Notes under the pieces: generated by a model
What the model was told of the DNA's origin: nothing
What the model saw: the letters and a program-made list of their open reading frames with translations, nothing else
Databases searched by the model: none
Made by a program: the position numbers and the translations under genes
Origin: a bacterium
Lineage (GTDB): Bacteria; Pseudomonadota; Alphaproteobacteria; Caulobacterales; Hyphomonadaceae
NCBI GenBank assembly: GCA_030824255.1
Contig: JAVBYB010000142.1
Span: forward strand, 1-8,689
Reading direction: 5' to 3'
DNA length: 8,689 nucleotides
In this document: positions 1-7,627 of the stretch, piece by piece
Numbering within the stretch: position 1 is the first letter of the stretch
Layout: each line of letters opens with the position of its first letter

Positions 1-1
1 C

Positions 2-514
2 GTCAACTTCACGGACGGTCTGGATGGCCTTGCCATCGGCCCGGTGATGATCGCGGGGGCGACGTTCGGCTTCATCGCCTATGCGACGGGAACGCCGCGC
101 TTTGCCGACTACCTGCTGCTGACGCCGACGCCGGGAACGGCGGAGCTGGCGGTTGTTATGGGATCGCTGGTGGGCGGGGGTCTGGGCTTTCTCTGGTACA
201 ACACGCCGCCAGCCAAGGTGTTCATGGGCGACACCGGCTCGCTGGCGCTGGGCGGCTGTCTCGGTGCGATGGCGGTGTGCGCCAAGCACGAGTTGGTGCT
301 GGCGATTGTCGGCGGCCTGTTCCTGTTCGAGGCCCTGTCGGTGATCATCCAGGTCCTGTACTTCAAGGCGACCGGCAAGCGCTTCTTCAAGATGGCGCCG
401 ATCCACCACCATTTCGAGAAGCTCGGCTGGTCCGAGCCGACAGTGGTGATCCGTTTCTGGATCATCGCGTTCCTGCTGGCCCTCGTGGGCCTCGCCACGC
501 TGCGTCTGAGGTGA
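2..514 (+). CDS. mraY: MraY, phospho-MurNAc-pentapeptide transferase (3' part, start outside window)
   Basis: MraY transfers phospho-MurNAc-pentapeptide from UDP to undecaprenyl phosphate, making lipid I on the cytoplasmic face of the inner membrane. About 170 C-terminal residues are visible; the reading frame is open from base 2, so the gene begins upstream of the window. The first residues read [11 protein letters not shown], the family's conserved NxTDGLDG motif. Next come hydrophobic segments, then [12 protein letters not shown] (bases 221-256), whose Asp is a known active-site and magnesium residue, and the IHHHFE triple-His motif (His codons at 404-412). The protein ends in a last membrane segment and LRLR before TGA. 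The N-terminal half with the DD motif is not visible. murD starts 7 nt after the stop, so the two are surely cotranscribed. Nothing looks abnormal. Confidence 0.97.
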   Translation, partial: VNFTDGLDGLAIGPVMIAGATFGFIAYATGTPRFADYLLLTPTPGTAELAVVMGSLVGGGLGFLWYNTPPAKVFMGDTGSLALGGCLGAMAVCAKHELVLAIVGGLFLFEALSVIIQVLYFKATGKRFFKMAPIHHHFEKLGWSEPTVVIRFWIIAFLLALVGLATLRLR

Positions 515-517
515 GGA
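513..517 (+). promoter_or_regulatory. Shine-Dalgarno sequence of murD
   Basis: GAGGA overlaps the mraY stop codon (TGA at 512-514) and lies 4 nt before the GTG at 522. It supports this GTG as the murD start and suggests translational coupling to mraY. Confidence 0.7.
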
Positions 518-521
518 ACAC

Positions 522-1940
522 GTGATCCCAGTTCGATCATTCGAGGGAAAGGACGTCGCCGTCTTCGGCCTGGGCCGGAGCGGGATCGCGACGTGCAAGG
601 CCCTCATTGCCGGCGGGGCGCGGATCAGTGCGTGGGACGACAACGAAGCTGCGCGCAAGGCCGCCGAGGGGGCGGGCGTGCCGCTGGTGGATCTCAACCG
701 CCGCGACTGGCAGACCTTCGCCGCGCTCGTTCTTTCGCCCGGCATTCCGTTCCGCTTCCCCGAGCCGCACCGCTTCGTGCGCATGGCGCAAATGGTGGGC
801 GTGCCGGTGATCGGCGACATGGAGCTGTTCGCCCGCGCGGTGAACGACTTCAAGTCCGTGGAGCGTCCGCGCATTGTGGGCATCACGGGCACCAACGGCA
901 AATCGACCACCACGGCGCTGATCGGCCATATTCTGAAAGTGTGCGGCAAGGACGTTCGCGTGGGCGGCAATATCGGCGTTGGCGTCCTCGACCTCGAGAA
1001 GCTGCACTCCGAAGCGATCTATGTGCTGGAGCTGTCGAGCTACCAGCTTGATCTGGCCGAAAGCCTACGCTGCGACATCGCGGTAATGCTGAACATCTCG
1101 GCGGACCATCTGTCCCGACATGGCGGCATGGACGGATATGTCAGCGCCAAGCGGCGCATCTTCCTCAATCAGGGCGCGGATGACTACGCCATCATTGGCG
1201 TCGATGACATGCGTTCCGGCGTGATGGCGACGCAATTGACCAGCCAGGGCCAGCGTCACGTTATCCCGGTTTCTGCAGAGTATGGCCTCGGTCGCGGCGT
1301 CGCGGTGCTGGAAGGCATGTTGCAGGATTCAATCCATGGCCGCGCCGAGCATTCGGTCGATATTCGCGGCGCCAAGGCGCTGCCGGGCCGACACAACCAC
1401 CAGAACATCGCTGCAGCCTATGCCGCCTGCCGTGCGCTGGGGCTGGAGTCCACGGATATCATCTCCGCCATCGAGACCTTCCCCGGCCTGCCGCACAGGC
1501 TGGAGAATATCGGGTCGATCGACAGCGTGCGCTTCATCAACGATAGCAAGGCGACGAACGCGCAGGCGGCCGAGCAGGCAATCCGCGCTTTCCCGAATGC
1601 CTGGTGGATCGTTGGGGGGCGTCCGAAAGAAGAGGGGATTGATGATCTTGCCCCGCTGTTTGGCCAGATCCGCAAGGCCTACCTGATCGGCGAGAGCACT
1701 GAGGCGTTCGCGCGCGTGCTGACCGGCAAGCTTGACCATGTGAAGTGCCGCACGATGGACGCCGCCGTGGAGCAGGCCTTCGAGGATGCGCGCGCTTCGG
1801 GCCTCGAGGGGGCGGTCGTGCTGTTCTCCCCGGCGTGCGCCAGCTTCGACCAGTATCGCGACTACGAGCAGCGCGGACTCGCCTTCCGGCAGGAGGCCGC
1901 CAAGCTGGTAAAGCGGCGAACTCGCACCGAATCTGCATAG
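522..1940 (+). CDS. murD: MurD, UDP-N-acetylmuramoyl-L-alanine--D-glutamate ligase
   Basis: MurD is the cytoplasmic ATP-dependent ligase that adds D-glutamate to UDP-MurNAc-L-Ala. The 472-residue product has the three Mur-ligase domains. The N-terminal UDP-binding domain has GLGRSG at 17-22 and SPGIP at 72-76. The central ATPase domain has the P-loop GTNGKST at 123-129, ELSSYQL at 170-176 and NISADH at 191-196. Lys210 in SAKRRIF sits where the carbamylated Lys of E. coli MurD is expected. The C-terminal domain has HRLE at 325-328 and NDSKATN at 340-346, the D-Glu-binding region. It is somewhat longer than E. coli MurD (438). The GTG start is preferred because a GAGGA box precedes it and MIPVRSFEGK matches alphaproteobacterial MurD N-termini as I know them. 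ftsW follows after 7 nt. Confidence 0.97.
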   Translation: MIPVRSFEGKDVAVFGLGRSGIATCKALIAGGARISAWDDNEAARKAAEGAGVPLVDLNRRDWQTFAALVLSPGIPFRFPEPHRFVRMAQMVGVPVIGDMELFARAVNDFKSVERPRIVGITGTNGKSTTTALIGHILKVCGKDVRVGGNIGVGVLDLEKLHSEAIYVLELSSYQLDLAESLRCDIAVMLNISADHLSRHGGMDGYVSAKRRIFLNQGADDYAIIGVDDMRSGVMATQLTSQGQRHVIPVSAEYGLGRGVAVLEGMLQDSIHGRAEHSVDIRGAKALPGRHNHQNIAAAYAACRALGLESTDIISAIETFPGLPHRLENIGSIDSVRFINDSKATNAQAAEQAIRAFPNAWWIVGGRPKEEGIDDLAPLFGQIRKAYLIGESTEAFARVLTGKLDHVKCRTMDAAVEQAFEDARASGLEGAVVLFSPACASFDQYRDYEQRGLAFRQEAAKLVKRRTRTESA

Positions 1941-1947
1941 CCCCGCC

Positions 1948-3087
1948 ATGCAGATCTTCCGCAGGTCTGACACTTCGCCGCTCGCAGAATGGTGGCGCAC
2001 GGTCGACAAGGGGCTGATCGCTGCGGCTCTCATCCTGCTGGGCGCGGGCGTGGTGCTGTCACTTGCGGCAGGGCCTGCGGCCGCCGCGCGGCTGGATATC
2101 AAGGACCCGTTCCATTTCGTCTACCGGCAGGCGGCTTTCGGCGTCGCGGCGGTTGGCGTGCTGCTTGCGTCATCGCTTTTGAGCCCGGTGTGGGTGAGAC
2201 GGTTATGCGGCCTGCTGTTTGTCATCTGTTTCTTCAGTATGGCGGGGCTGCTCCTGTTTGGGCACGAGGCGAAGGGCGCGACGCGCTGGATCCGCATCGG
2301 GGAGACGACATTCCAGCCGTCCGAGATCGTGAAGCCGGCGCTGGTGGTGCTGACAGCCTGGCTACTGGCGCAGCGGGACAAGTTTCCGGAAGGGCCGTGG
2401 GCGCCGATTGCCTTCACCTTCTATGCGGTGACGGTGGGTTTGCTGCTGCTGCAGCCGGACGTGGGACAGTCGGCATTGCTGACGGCAGCGTTCGTGATCG
2501 TGTTCTTCATCGCCGGCCTGCCATGGATATGGGCGACAGGCTTTGTAGTTGGCGGTGCCGCGCTGGCCTTCCTGCTCTACAACATTGTTCCGCATGTACG
2601 TCTGCGCGTGAACTCTTTCCTGAGCCCCACGGACTACGACACCTACCAGATCGACAAGGCGCGGCAGGCGATCGAGCGTGGCGGCTTCTTCGGCGTGGGG
2701 CCGGGCGAGGGGACGGTGAAGCGATCGCTGCCGGATGCGCATACGGACTTCATCTATTCGGTGGCCGGTGAGGAGTTTGGCCTCTTGCTGCTGGTGCTGC
2801 TGACGGTGCTGTTTGCGGTGATTGCGATCAAGGGCATCGTTGAGGCGTCGAAACAGCAGGACATCTACCAGCGCGCCGCCGGTGTGGGGCTGTATGCGAT
2901 CTTCGGCCTGCAGGCAGCGGTGAACATGGCTGTGAACCTTTCGCTGATTCCGCCCAAGGGCATGACGCTGCCGCTTGTGTCTTCGGGCGGCTCGTCGCTT
3001 CTGGGCAGCGCGCTGACACTGGGGCTTGCGCTTGCGCTGACGCGCAAGCAGCCCGAATCTTCCCTCGCGCATCTGAGGCATGCATGA
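1948..3087 (+). CDS. ftsW: FtsW, septal peptidoglycan glycosyltransferase (SEDS family)
   Basis: FtsW is the multi-spanning inner-membrane enzyme that polymerises lipid II at the division septum with its partner FtsI. The 379-residue product is mostly hydrophobic, with a short cytoplasmic N-terminus containing SPLAEWW (10-16). SEDS motifs appear in order: GATRWI (110-115), QPSEIVKPAL (123-132), QPDVGQS (169-175), the large periplasmic loop with LSPTDYDTYQ (225-234), GGFFGVGPGEGTVK (245-258), LPDAHTDFIY (261-270) and the C-terminal IPPKGMTLPLVSSGGSS (334-350). Asp267 of HTDF is the likely catalytic acidic residue by analogy with RodA/FtsW. No Shine-Dalgarno sequence is seen before the ATG, 7 nt after the murD stop. 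No other in-frame ATG lies near, so translation probably relies on coupling to murD. The end overlaps murG by 4 nt (ATGA). Confidence 0.97.
   Translation: MQIFRRSDTSPLAEWWRTVDKGLIAAALILLGAGVVLSLAAGPAAAARLDIKDPFHFVYRQAAFGVAAVGVLLASSLLSPVWVRRLCGLLFVICFFSMAGLLLFGHEAKGATRWIRIGETTFQPSEIVKPALVVLTAWLLAQRDKFPEGPWAPIAFTFYAVTVGLLLLQPDVGQSALLTAAFVIVFFIAGLPWIWATGFVVGGAALAFLLYNIVPHVRLRVNSFLSPTDYDTYQIDKARQAIERGGFFGVGPGEGTVKRSLPDAHTDFIYSVAGEEFGLLLLVLLTVLFAVIAIKGIVEASKQQDIYQRAAGVGLYAIFGLQAAVNMAVNLSLIPPKGMTLPLVSSGGSSLLGSALTLGLALALTRKQPESSLAHLRHA
3075..3078 (+). promoter_or_regulatory. Shine-Dalgarno sequence of murG, inside the ftsW 3' end
   Basis: GAGG lies 5 nt before the murG ATG and within the last codons of ftsW. 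Together with the ATGA stop/start overlap at 3084-3087 it fixes the murG start and implies coupled translation. Confidence 0.65.
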
Positions 3088-4217
3088 CCGACCAGACTTC
3101 CGCCAAGCCGGCGACCAAGCCGCTCGTGGTGATCGCAGCCGGCGGGACGGGCGGACATATGTTCCCGGCGCAGGCTTTTGCCGACGAGATGCATGCGCGC
3201 GGTTGGACCGTGGCGCTGGTGACGGACGAACGCGGCAAGAAGTACGCGAACAACTTTCCGGCTGACTGGCGGCTTGAGGTTGATGCAGCGACCTTTGGGT
3301 CGAAGCTGCCGCACAAGCTGTTGATGAGCGCGCTGAAGCTGCGCGCGGGCACGGCGGAGGCTCGCAAGAATTTCGAGAAGACCAAGCCGAAAGTGGTCGC
3401 AGGCTTTGGCGGCTATCCCAGCTATCCCTCGCTGTCCGCGGCGCGGGCGATGGGTGTACCGATCATCATCCACGAGCAAAACTCCGTGCTCGGCCGCGTC
3501 AACAGGTTGTTTGCCAAGAGTGCGAAGTTCGTCGCATGCGGCTTTGACCGCCTCGACCGCTTGCCGCCAGGCGCGGAGGGAACCAAGCGCGTTGTGGGCA
3601 ATCCTGTGCGCAACGCCATAAAGGCCGTACGCGAGACGCCCTATCCCGACCTTAGCGATGACGGTCCGATCAACCTGCTGATCACCGGGGGAAGCCAGGG
3701 TGCGCGATTGTTCGGCGAAGTGATCCCCAAGGCGATCGTGGCGTTACCCGATGCGCAACGCACGCGGCTGCATGTCGTGCAACAGGCGCGTGAAGAGCAG
3801 CTGGAGGCTGTGCGTGCGGTTTACCGGGAGGCGGGCATCAGCGCGACGGTGGAGTCGTTCTTCTCCAACATGCAGGACAGACTTTCAGCCGCGCACCTCG
3901 TAATTGCGCGCGCGGGTGCATCTACGGTGACGGAACTCGCGGTGGCTGGTCGGCCGTCGATCCTTATTCCGCTGGGTATCGCGATGGATGATCACCAGAC
4001 GGCGAATGCCGAGGGCATGGTGACGGGCGCCGCAGCGGACGTGGTGCCGGAGCCGGTGTTCACCGTGGACACGTTCGGGCCGCTGCTGCTTGAGCGGATT
4101 TCCAACGCTGGGGTCCTTCGCGCGCGGGCCAAGGCGGCGTGGCAGCTGGGCAAACCGAATGCGGCGCGCGAGCTGGCCGACCTTGCCGAGCAAGCGGCGG
4201 GCGTGAAGGCGGGGTAA
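3084..4217 (+). CDS. murG: MurG, UDP-GlcNAc:lipid I N-acetylglucosaminyltransferase
   Basis: MurG is a peripheral inner-membrane GT-B glycosyltransferase that adds GlcNAc to lipid I, giving lipid II. The 377-residue product (E. coli 355) shows the first glycine-rich loop GGTGGHMFPA (20-29), GFGGYPSYPS, HEQNSVLGRVNR from 130 with the His-Glu pair, GNPVR, the second glycine loop ITGGSQGAR (200-208), and the UDP-GlcNAc-binding region ARAGASTVTEL (275-285), followed by DDHQTANA (302-309). All expected donor- and acceptor-site motifs are present. It is the last plus-strand gene before the interruption. Downstream lies a convergent gene on the minus strand after only 40 nt, so the mraY-murG transcript must end, or run antisense, there instead of reading directly into murC. 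Confidence 0.97.
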   Translation: MTDQTSAKPATKPLVVIAAGGTGGHMFPAQAFADEMHARGWTVALVTDERGKKYANNFPADWRLEVDAATFGSKLPHKLLMSALKLRAGTAEARKNFEKTKPKVVAGFGGYPSYPSLSAARAMGVPIIIHEQNSVLGRVNRLFAKSAKFVACGFDRLDRLPPGAEGTKRVVGNPVRNAIKAVRETPYPDLSDDGPINLLITGGSQGARLFGEVIPKAIVALPDAQRTRLHVVQQAREEQLEAVRAVYREAGISATVESFFSNMQDRLSAAHLVIARAGASTVTELAVAGRPSILIPLGIAMDDHQTANAEGMVTGAAADVVPEPVFTVDTFGPLLLERISNAGVLRARAKAAWQLGKPNAARELADLAEQAAGVKAG

Positions 4218-4257
4218 GTGGCGACGGGGCAGCTGCAAGCATTCCGAAGCCGACACT
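4218..4257. other. Short convergent junction between murG and the minus-strand gene
   Basis: Forty bases separate two facing stop codons. The only symmetric element I see is the 8-bp perfect palindrome GCAGCTGC (4229-4236). It has no T-tract on either side and is too short to call a terminator. No intrinsic terminator is evident, so read-through in both directions is possible. Confidence 0.4.
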
Positions 4258-6012
4258 CTAATTTGGCACTGCGAAAACCTGGATTGAGGGTGCGCCCGTC
4301 GGTTGCGCGATTGCGGGGAGGCCCCGGGCGGCGCGGAACTTCTGGTAGCGTGGCCCCATGGCGCCGATGTGGAAGTTGCTCATCCCTGTCACGGCCGCAA
4401 CATATTGGGTCTGACCGACGCTGTAGGTGATCAGACTGGCGCTGGGGTACGCATCCAGCGGTGCGCTCCACAGAAGCTTCCCATCGCGATCGTCGAAGGC
4501 TTTCAGCGCAGGATCGAGATCTCCGATGAACACCACGCCACCGGCCGTGGACAGCGCCGACGTGGAGATCGGGGCGTCCAGATCATGCCGCCAGGCGAGC
4601 TTGGCGCCGCCTACGTCCATGGCCTGCAGGCGTCCCATCTTTCCATCAGCAACAGCATCCGGATGGTCGGCGTCCGAGATCTTCGCGCCCGGTGCGCTGA
4701 GCAGCGGGGAGCCTTCCATGCTCATCTTCGCGCACCACTCGGTCAGCGGCAGGTAGAGCATGCCCGTGCCCGGACTGAATGAGGAAGCCGGCCAGGCGCG
4801 CGCGCCCGAGGGGCTTGGACAGTAGACAGTCGGACGCGCGGCCTCGGGAAGGCGCTGGGCGTCGATCGTCTTCGCGCCGGTTTTGGGATCGATCGCCGTG
4901 ATGATGTTCTGGGTGCCGGCGTCGATGGAAAAGAGATAGGCGCCAGTCGCCGGATCAAGCGCATCGAGTATGCCCATCTTGCCGACATTCATGACGACCT
5001 TGCGGCTGCGCCCATCGACCCTGACCGTCGCCAGTGTTCGCTCAAACGCCCAGTCGAGGTCCCACTGATCGTTGGACAGATGCTGGTAGTGCCACTTCAG
5101 CTTTCCGGTATCGGCATCGAGCGCGATGGTGGCGTTGGTGTAGAGCGCATCGTTGGTGACGCCGGGAAGCGCGGCGGGCGTCCGGAGCTGGGCGGTGTCG
5201 TAGGTCGCGCCGGCGCCGTAATAGATCAGGTTGAGGTCGTGGTCGTATGTGCCCTGATGCCAGACCGAGCCCCCGGTGCGCTTGTCGAGCGGAATATCGT
5301 TCCAGGTGTTTCCTCCGGGCTCGCCGGGCCGGGCGAGGGTGTGAAAGCGCCACAGCTCCTTGCCGGTGTCGATGTCCAGCGCGACGATGAAGCCGCCGCC
5401 AGGGCCGGCGCTGGAGGTGATGGCCTGGATCACCTTGTTGCCGACCACCAGCGGGGCGCTGCGCAGGTTGAATACGCCGCGATTGGTTGCCGGCGGGCTG
5501 AGTTCGATCGTGTGATCCCAGGCCTTGTCACCGGTATGAACATCGAGCGCGATCACGTGCAGGTCGGATGTCGGGGCGAAAACGCGTCCGCCGCCGAGGC
5601 CAAGGCCCATCTTCATCGACGAGCCAGTCGCCGGCGTGTAGGCGTGGCGCCACATTTCCCGTCCCGTCGATGCGTCCAGCGCCAGCACCGTGTCGGGCGC
5701 GGTGTGCAGGAACATCACGCCATCGTGGACGAGCGGGGTTGGCATGCTGAGGCCGGCTTCGAGGGGCGCGCGCCAGGCAGGCGCGAGCGCCTTCACATTG
5801 CTGCGGTCGATGTGCTTGAGCGGGCTGAAATTCTGCCCGTCATATGTGCGGCCCCATTGCAGCCAGTCGCCGGGGGCCGGCTTCTCCAGCATTCCAGCTG
5901 AAACGGGGGGCAATCCCGCGATGCGTTCGGAAGGGGTTAGGAGGGTGGTGCAGGCGGTGAGGGCCAGGGTTGCGCCCAAGGCTGTGGTTGCGAGCATTCT
6001 TTTCGGATGCAT
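4258..6012 (-). CDS. PQQ-dependent alcohol dehydrogenase-like beta-propeller lipoprotein, metal ligands partly lost
   Basis: The 584-residue product resembles quinoprotein (PQQ) alcohol dehydrogenases, periplasmic enzymes that oxidise alcohols and pass electrons to cytochromes. The N-terminus has a basic start, a hydrophobic stretch and the lipobox LTAC, so Cys21 should be lipidated; Thr at +2 fits outer-membrane sorting. WLQWGRTYDGQNFSPL (50-65) is the family's opening motif. Propeller docking repeats (ALDxxTGxxxW or variants) occur near 111, 155, 211, 297, 351, 464 and 505. Cys398 and Cys427 match the spacing of a conserved family disulfide, and WDLD (317-320) holds the likely catalytic Asp318. 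However, Ala202 and Ala269 (GAGA 266-269) stand where the calcium-binding Glu and Asn are expected. There is no vicinal Cys pair and no CxxCH haem site. A good Shine-Dalgarno sequence precedes ATG 6012. The gene is transcribed against the flanking mur genes. Substrate unknown; it could be a non-catalytic or divergent quinoprotein. Confidence 0.85.
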   Translation of the reverse strand: MHPKRMLATTALGATLALTACTTLLTPSERIAGLPPVSAGMLEKPAPGDWLQWGRTYDGQNFSPLKHIDRSNVKALAPAWRAPLEAGLSMPTPLVHDGVMFLHTAPDTVLALDASTGREMWRHAYTPATGSSMKMGLGLGGGRVFAPTSDLHVIALDVHTGDKAWDHTIELSPPATNRGVFNLRSAPLVVGNKVIQAITSSAGPGGGFIVALDIDTGKELWRFHTLARPGEPGGNTWNDIPLDKRTGGSVWHQGTYDHDLNLIYYGAGATYDTAQLRTPAALPGVTNDALYTNATIALDADTGKLKWHYQHLSNDQWDLDWAFERTLATVRVDGRSRKVVMNVGKMGILDALDPATGAYLFSIDAGTQNIITAIDPKTGAKTIDAQRLPEAARPTVYCPSPSGARAWPASSFSPGTGMLYLPLTEWCAKMSMEGSPLLSAPGAKISDADHPDAVADGKMGRLQAMDVGGAKLAWRHDLDAPISTSALSTAGGVVFIGDLDPALKAFDDRDGKLLWSAPLDAYPSASLITYSVGQTQYVAAVTGMSNFHIGAMGPRYQKFRAARGLPAIAQPTGAPSIQVFAVPN

Positions 6013-6017
6013 GGTTG

Positions 6018-6026
6018 TCCTCCCCC
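6018..6026 (-). promoter_or_regulatory. Strong Shine-Dalgarno sequence of the quinoprotein-like gene
   Basis: Read on the minus strand this is GGGGGAGGA, ending 5 nt before the ATG at 6012. It is the best ribosome-binding site in the window and fixes the start. I saw no convincing -35/-10 pair for this strand in 6027-6154. Confidence 0.75.
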
Positions 6027-6043
6027 ACAGTGCTCGTTCGCCG

Positions 6044-6059
6044 AGACTGCGGGGAGTCT
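6044..6059. repeat. Short inverted repeat AGACT-N6-AGTCT in the divergent intergenic region
   Basis: AGACT (6044-6048) and AGTCT (6055-6059) form a perfect 5-bp dyad. A further AGTCT copy lies at 6083-6087. The right arm includes a GAGTC (GANTC) site at 6054-6058, the recognition sequence of CcrM-type methylases of alphaproteobacteria. It could be an operator for the minus-strand gene; the arms are short enough to be chance. Confidence 0.35.
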
Positions 6060-6060
6060 A

Positions 6061-6078
6061 CGGATGGGCCGGATGGGC
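6061..6078. repeat. Perfect tandem repeat of CGGATGGGC (two copies)
   Basis: Two identical 9-bp units lie head to tail (6061-6069 and 6070-6078), between the start codons of the divergent genes. A repeat of this phasing (about one helical turn) could bind a dimeric regulator or be a simple slippage duplication. Confidence 0.5.
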
Positions 6079-6087
6079 GGAAAGTCT

Positions 6088-6098
6088 TCCCTTAGGGA
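6088..6098. repeat. Near-palindrome TCCCT-T-AGGGA
   Basis: An 11-bp dyad with perfect 5-bp arms around a single base lies about 23 nt upstream of the candidate murC -35 element. GGAA...TTCC (6079-6090) overlaps it on the left. It is a possible operator, with no known consensus recognised. Confidence 0.3.
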
Positions 6099-6120
6099 GG
6101 TGCACCAGAACGTGTAGGGC

Positions 6121-6149
6121 TTGACGCCGCGGCCGCCGCAAGCTCACTC
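6121..6149 (+). promoter_or_regulatory. Candidate housekeeping promoter of murC
   Basis: TTGACGC (6121-6127) matches the alphaproteobacterial sigma-70-type -35 consensus TTGACGS exactly. After a 14-bp spacer, GCTCACTC (6142-6149) resembles the -10 consensus GCTANAWC at most positions. The spacing fits the 10-14 bp described for Caulobacter sigma-73. Transcription would start around the murC ATG at 6155. A local promoter is expected because the opposite-strand gene separates murC from murG. Confidence 0.5.
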
Positions 6150-6154
6150 AGCAC

Positions 6155-7570
6155 ATGCGCAAGTCTCTCCCCTTCGACGTCGGCCCGGTTCATTTCGTTG
6201 GCATTGGCGGCATCGGCATGTCCGGAATTGCCGAGGTGATGCTGAACCTGGGCTATCAGGTCTCGGGCTCGGACATGAAGGCGGGGCCGAACACGGAACG
6301 GCTGGCCAAGCGTGGCGCCAACATCATGATCGGCCACAAGACGGAGAACATCGAGGGCGTCGGCGCGCTTGTGATCTCGACGGCGATCAAGGGCGGCAAC
6401 CCGGAAGTGGATGCGGCACGGGCGCGGGCCATTCCCGTCGTGCGGCGGGCGGACATGCTGGCGGAACTCATCCGCCTTAAGTGGACCGTCGCGGTCGCAG
6501 GCACGCACGGCAAGACGACGACGACCTCGATGGTCGCGGCGCTGCTGGACGGGGTGGGACTGGACCCGACCGTGATAAATGGCGGTGTCATCAACGCCTA
6601 CGCCTCCAATGCAAAACTCGGACAGGGCGAGTGGATGGTGGTGGAGGCCGACGAGAGCGACGGAACCTTCACCAAGCTGCGCCCGACGGTGAGCATCGTC
6701 ACCAACATCGATCCCGAGCACATGGATCACTACGGCTCGATGGAGGCGCTGCGGAAAGGCTTCGACACGTTCGTCGAGAATCTTCCCTTCTATGGGTTTG
6801 CCGTGTTGTGTGCGGACCATCCCGAAGTGCAGGCGCTGGCCTCGCGCATCCCGGACCGCCGCCGCATCACCTATGGCTTCAACCCGCAGTCGGACCTGTG
6901 GGCAGTGAACGTGCAACCGGAAGCGGGCGGATCGACATTCGATCTCGTGCTGCGTTCGCGCGGCGAGACTGATCAGACGCGGTGGGTCGGGCTCAAGCTG
7001 CCGATGGCGGGGCGTCACAATGTGCAGAACTCGCTGGCGGCGATTGCGGTCGCGCGCGAACTGGGCGGCACGGAAGAACAGATCCGCGCGGCGTTGTTGA
7101 AGTTCGGCGGTGTGAAGCGGCGCTTCACGCAGGTGGGCGAGTGGAACGGCGTGCGGATCATCGACGATTACGGCCACCATCCGGTGGAGGTTGCCGCCGT
7201 GCTGAAGGCTGCGCGCGATGTACAGGGCCGCGACAAGCGGGTGATCGCTGTGGTGCAGCCGCATCGCTACACGCGCCTGCGCGACCTTTTCGAGCAGTTC
7301 TCGACCTGCTTCAACGACGCCGACGAGGTTCTCGTGGCGCCGGTTTATGCCGCGGGCGAACAACCCATCGAAGGTATCAGTCACGAAACGCTCGTTAAGG
7401 GACTGATCAACCATGGGCATCGTTCCGCCCGCGCAATTGGCGGACTCGGCGAGCTTGCCGGGGAAATTCGCAAGTCCGTGAAAACAGGCGATGAAATGGT
7501 GGTTTGCCTCGGGGCTGGCGACATCACCTCCTACGCGAATTCGCTGGCGGACGATCTTACGCGCGGCTGA
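6155..7570 (+). CDS. murC: MurC, UDP-N-acetylmuramate--L-alanine ligase
   Basis: MurC is the cytoplasmic ATP-dependent ligase that adds L-alanine to UDP-MurNAc, the first step of stem-peptide synthesis. The 471-residue product shows the N-terminal nucleotide-binding motif GIGGIGMSG (16-24), the P-loop GTHGKTTTT (116-124), EADESDG (164-170), the [10 protein letters not shown] segment (184-193), GRHNVQN (286-292) and the C-terminal DDYGHHP (337-343), then [10 protein letters not shown] and CLGAGDIT. All are typical for the family, with no break. ATG 6155 is the first possible start after an in-frame stop at 6122-6124, and no Shine-Dalgarno sequence precedes it. The candidate promoter ends 5 nt before this ATG, so the messenger may be leaderless. 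The gene is divergent from the quinoprotein-like gene and is followed by the extensin-like gene after 169 nt. Confidence 0.97.
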   Translation: MRKSLPFDVGPVHFVGIGGIGMSGIAEVMLNLGYQVSGSDMKAGPNTERLAKRGANIMIGHKTENIEGVGALVISTAIKGGNPEVDAARARAIPVVRRADMLAELIRLKWTVAVAGTHGKTTTTSMVAALLDGVGLDPTVINGGVINAYASNAKLGQGEWMVVEADESDGTFTKLRPTVSIVTNIDPEHMDHYGSMEALRKGFDTFVENLPFYGFAVLCADHPEVQALASRIPDRRRITYGFNPQSDLWAVNVQPEAGGSTFDLVLRSRGETDQTRWVGLKLPMAGRHNVQNSLAAIAVARELGGTEEQIRAALLKFGGVKRRFTQVGEWNGVRIIDDYGHHPVEVAAVLKAARDVQGRDKRVIAVVQPHRYTRLRDLFEQFSTCFNDADEVLVAPVYAAGEQPIEGISHETLVKGLINHGHRSARAIGGLGELAGEIRKSVKTGDEMVVCLGAGDITSYANSLADDLTRG

Positions 7571-7627
7571 AATCCGTCTGCAGAGCAGGGTTCACACGGG
7601 CGCTTCATGGCGCTAGTGGGCCTGCTG

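Noticed and set aside
1329..2102. 257-codon open frame antisense to murD and ftsW
   Set aside because: It spans the ends of two well-supported genes and has no family motif; GC-rich shadow.
4229..4236. Palindrome GCAGCTGC as a bidirectional terminator for murG and the facing gene
   Set aside because: Only 8 bp with no loop and no T-tract; too weak to call.
5080..5901. 273-codon plus-strand open frame opposite the quinoprotein-like gene
   Set aside because: The minus-strand product has a lipobox, propeller repeats and a strong ribosome-binding site, while this frame shows no recognisable domain.
4258..6012. Insertion of the quinoprotein-like gene by a mobile element
   Set aside because: No transposase, terminal inverted repeats or target-site duplication seen at either edge, and its base composition looks like that of its neighbours by eye.
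6092..7420. Long (442-codon) open frame antisense to murC
   Set aside because: It lies almost wholly opposite intact murC, and its product is rich in Arg, His and Ala with no recognisable motif. Such shadow frames are expected from the codon bias of GC-rich genes.
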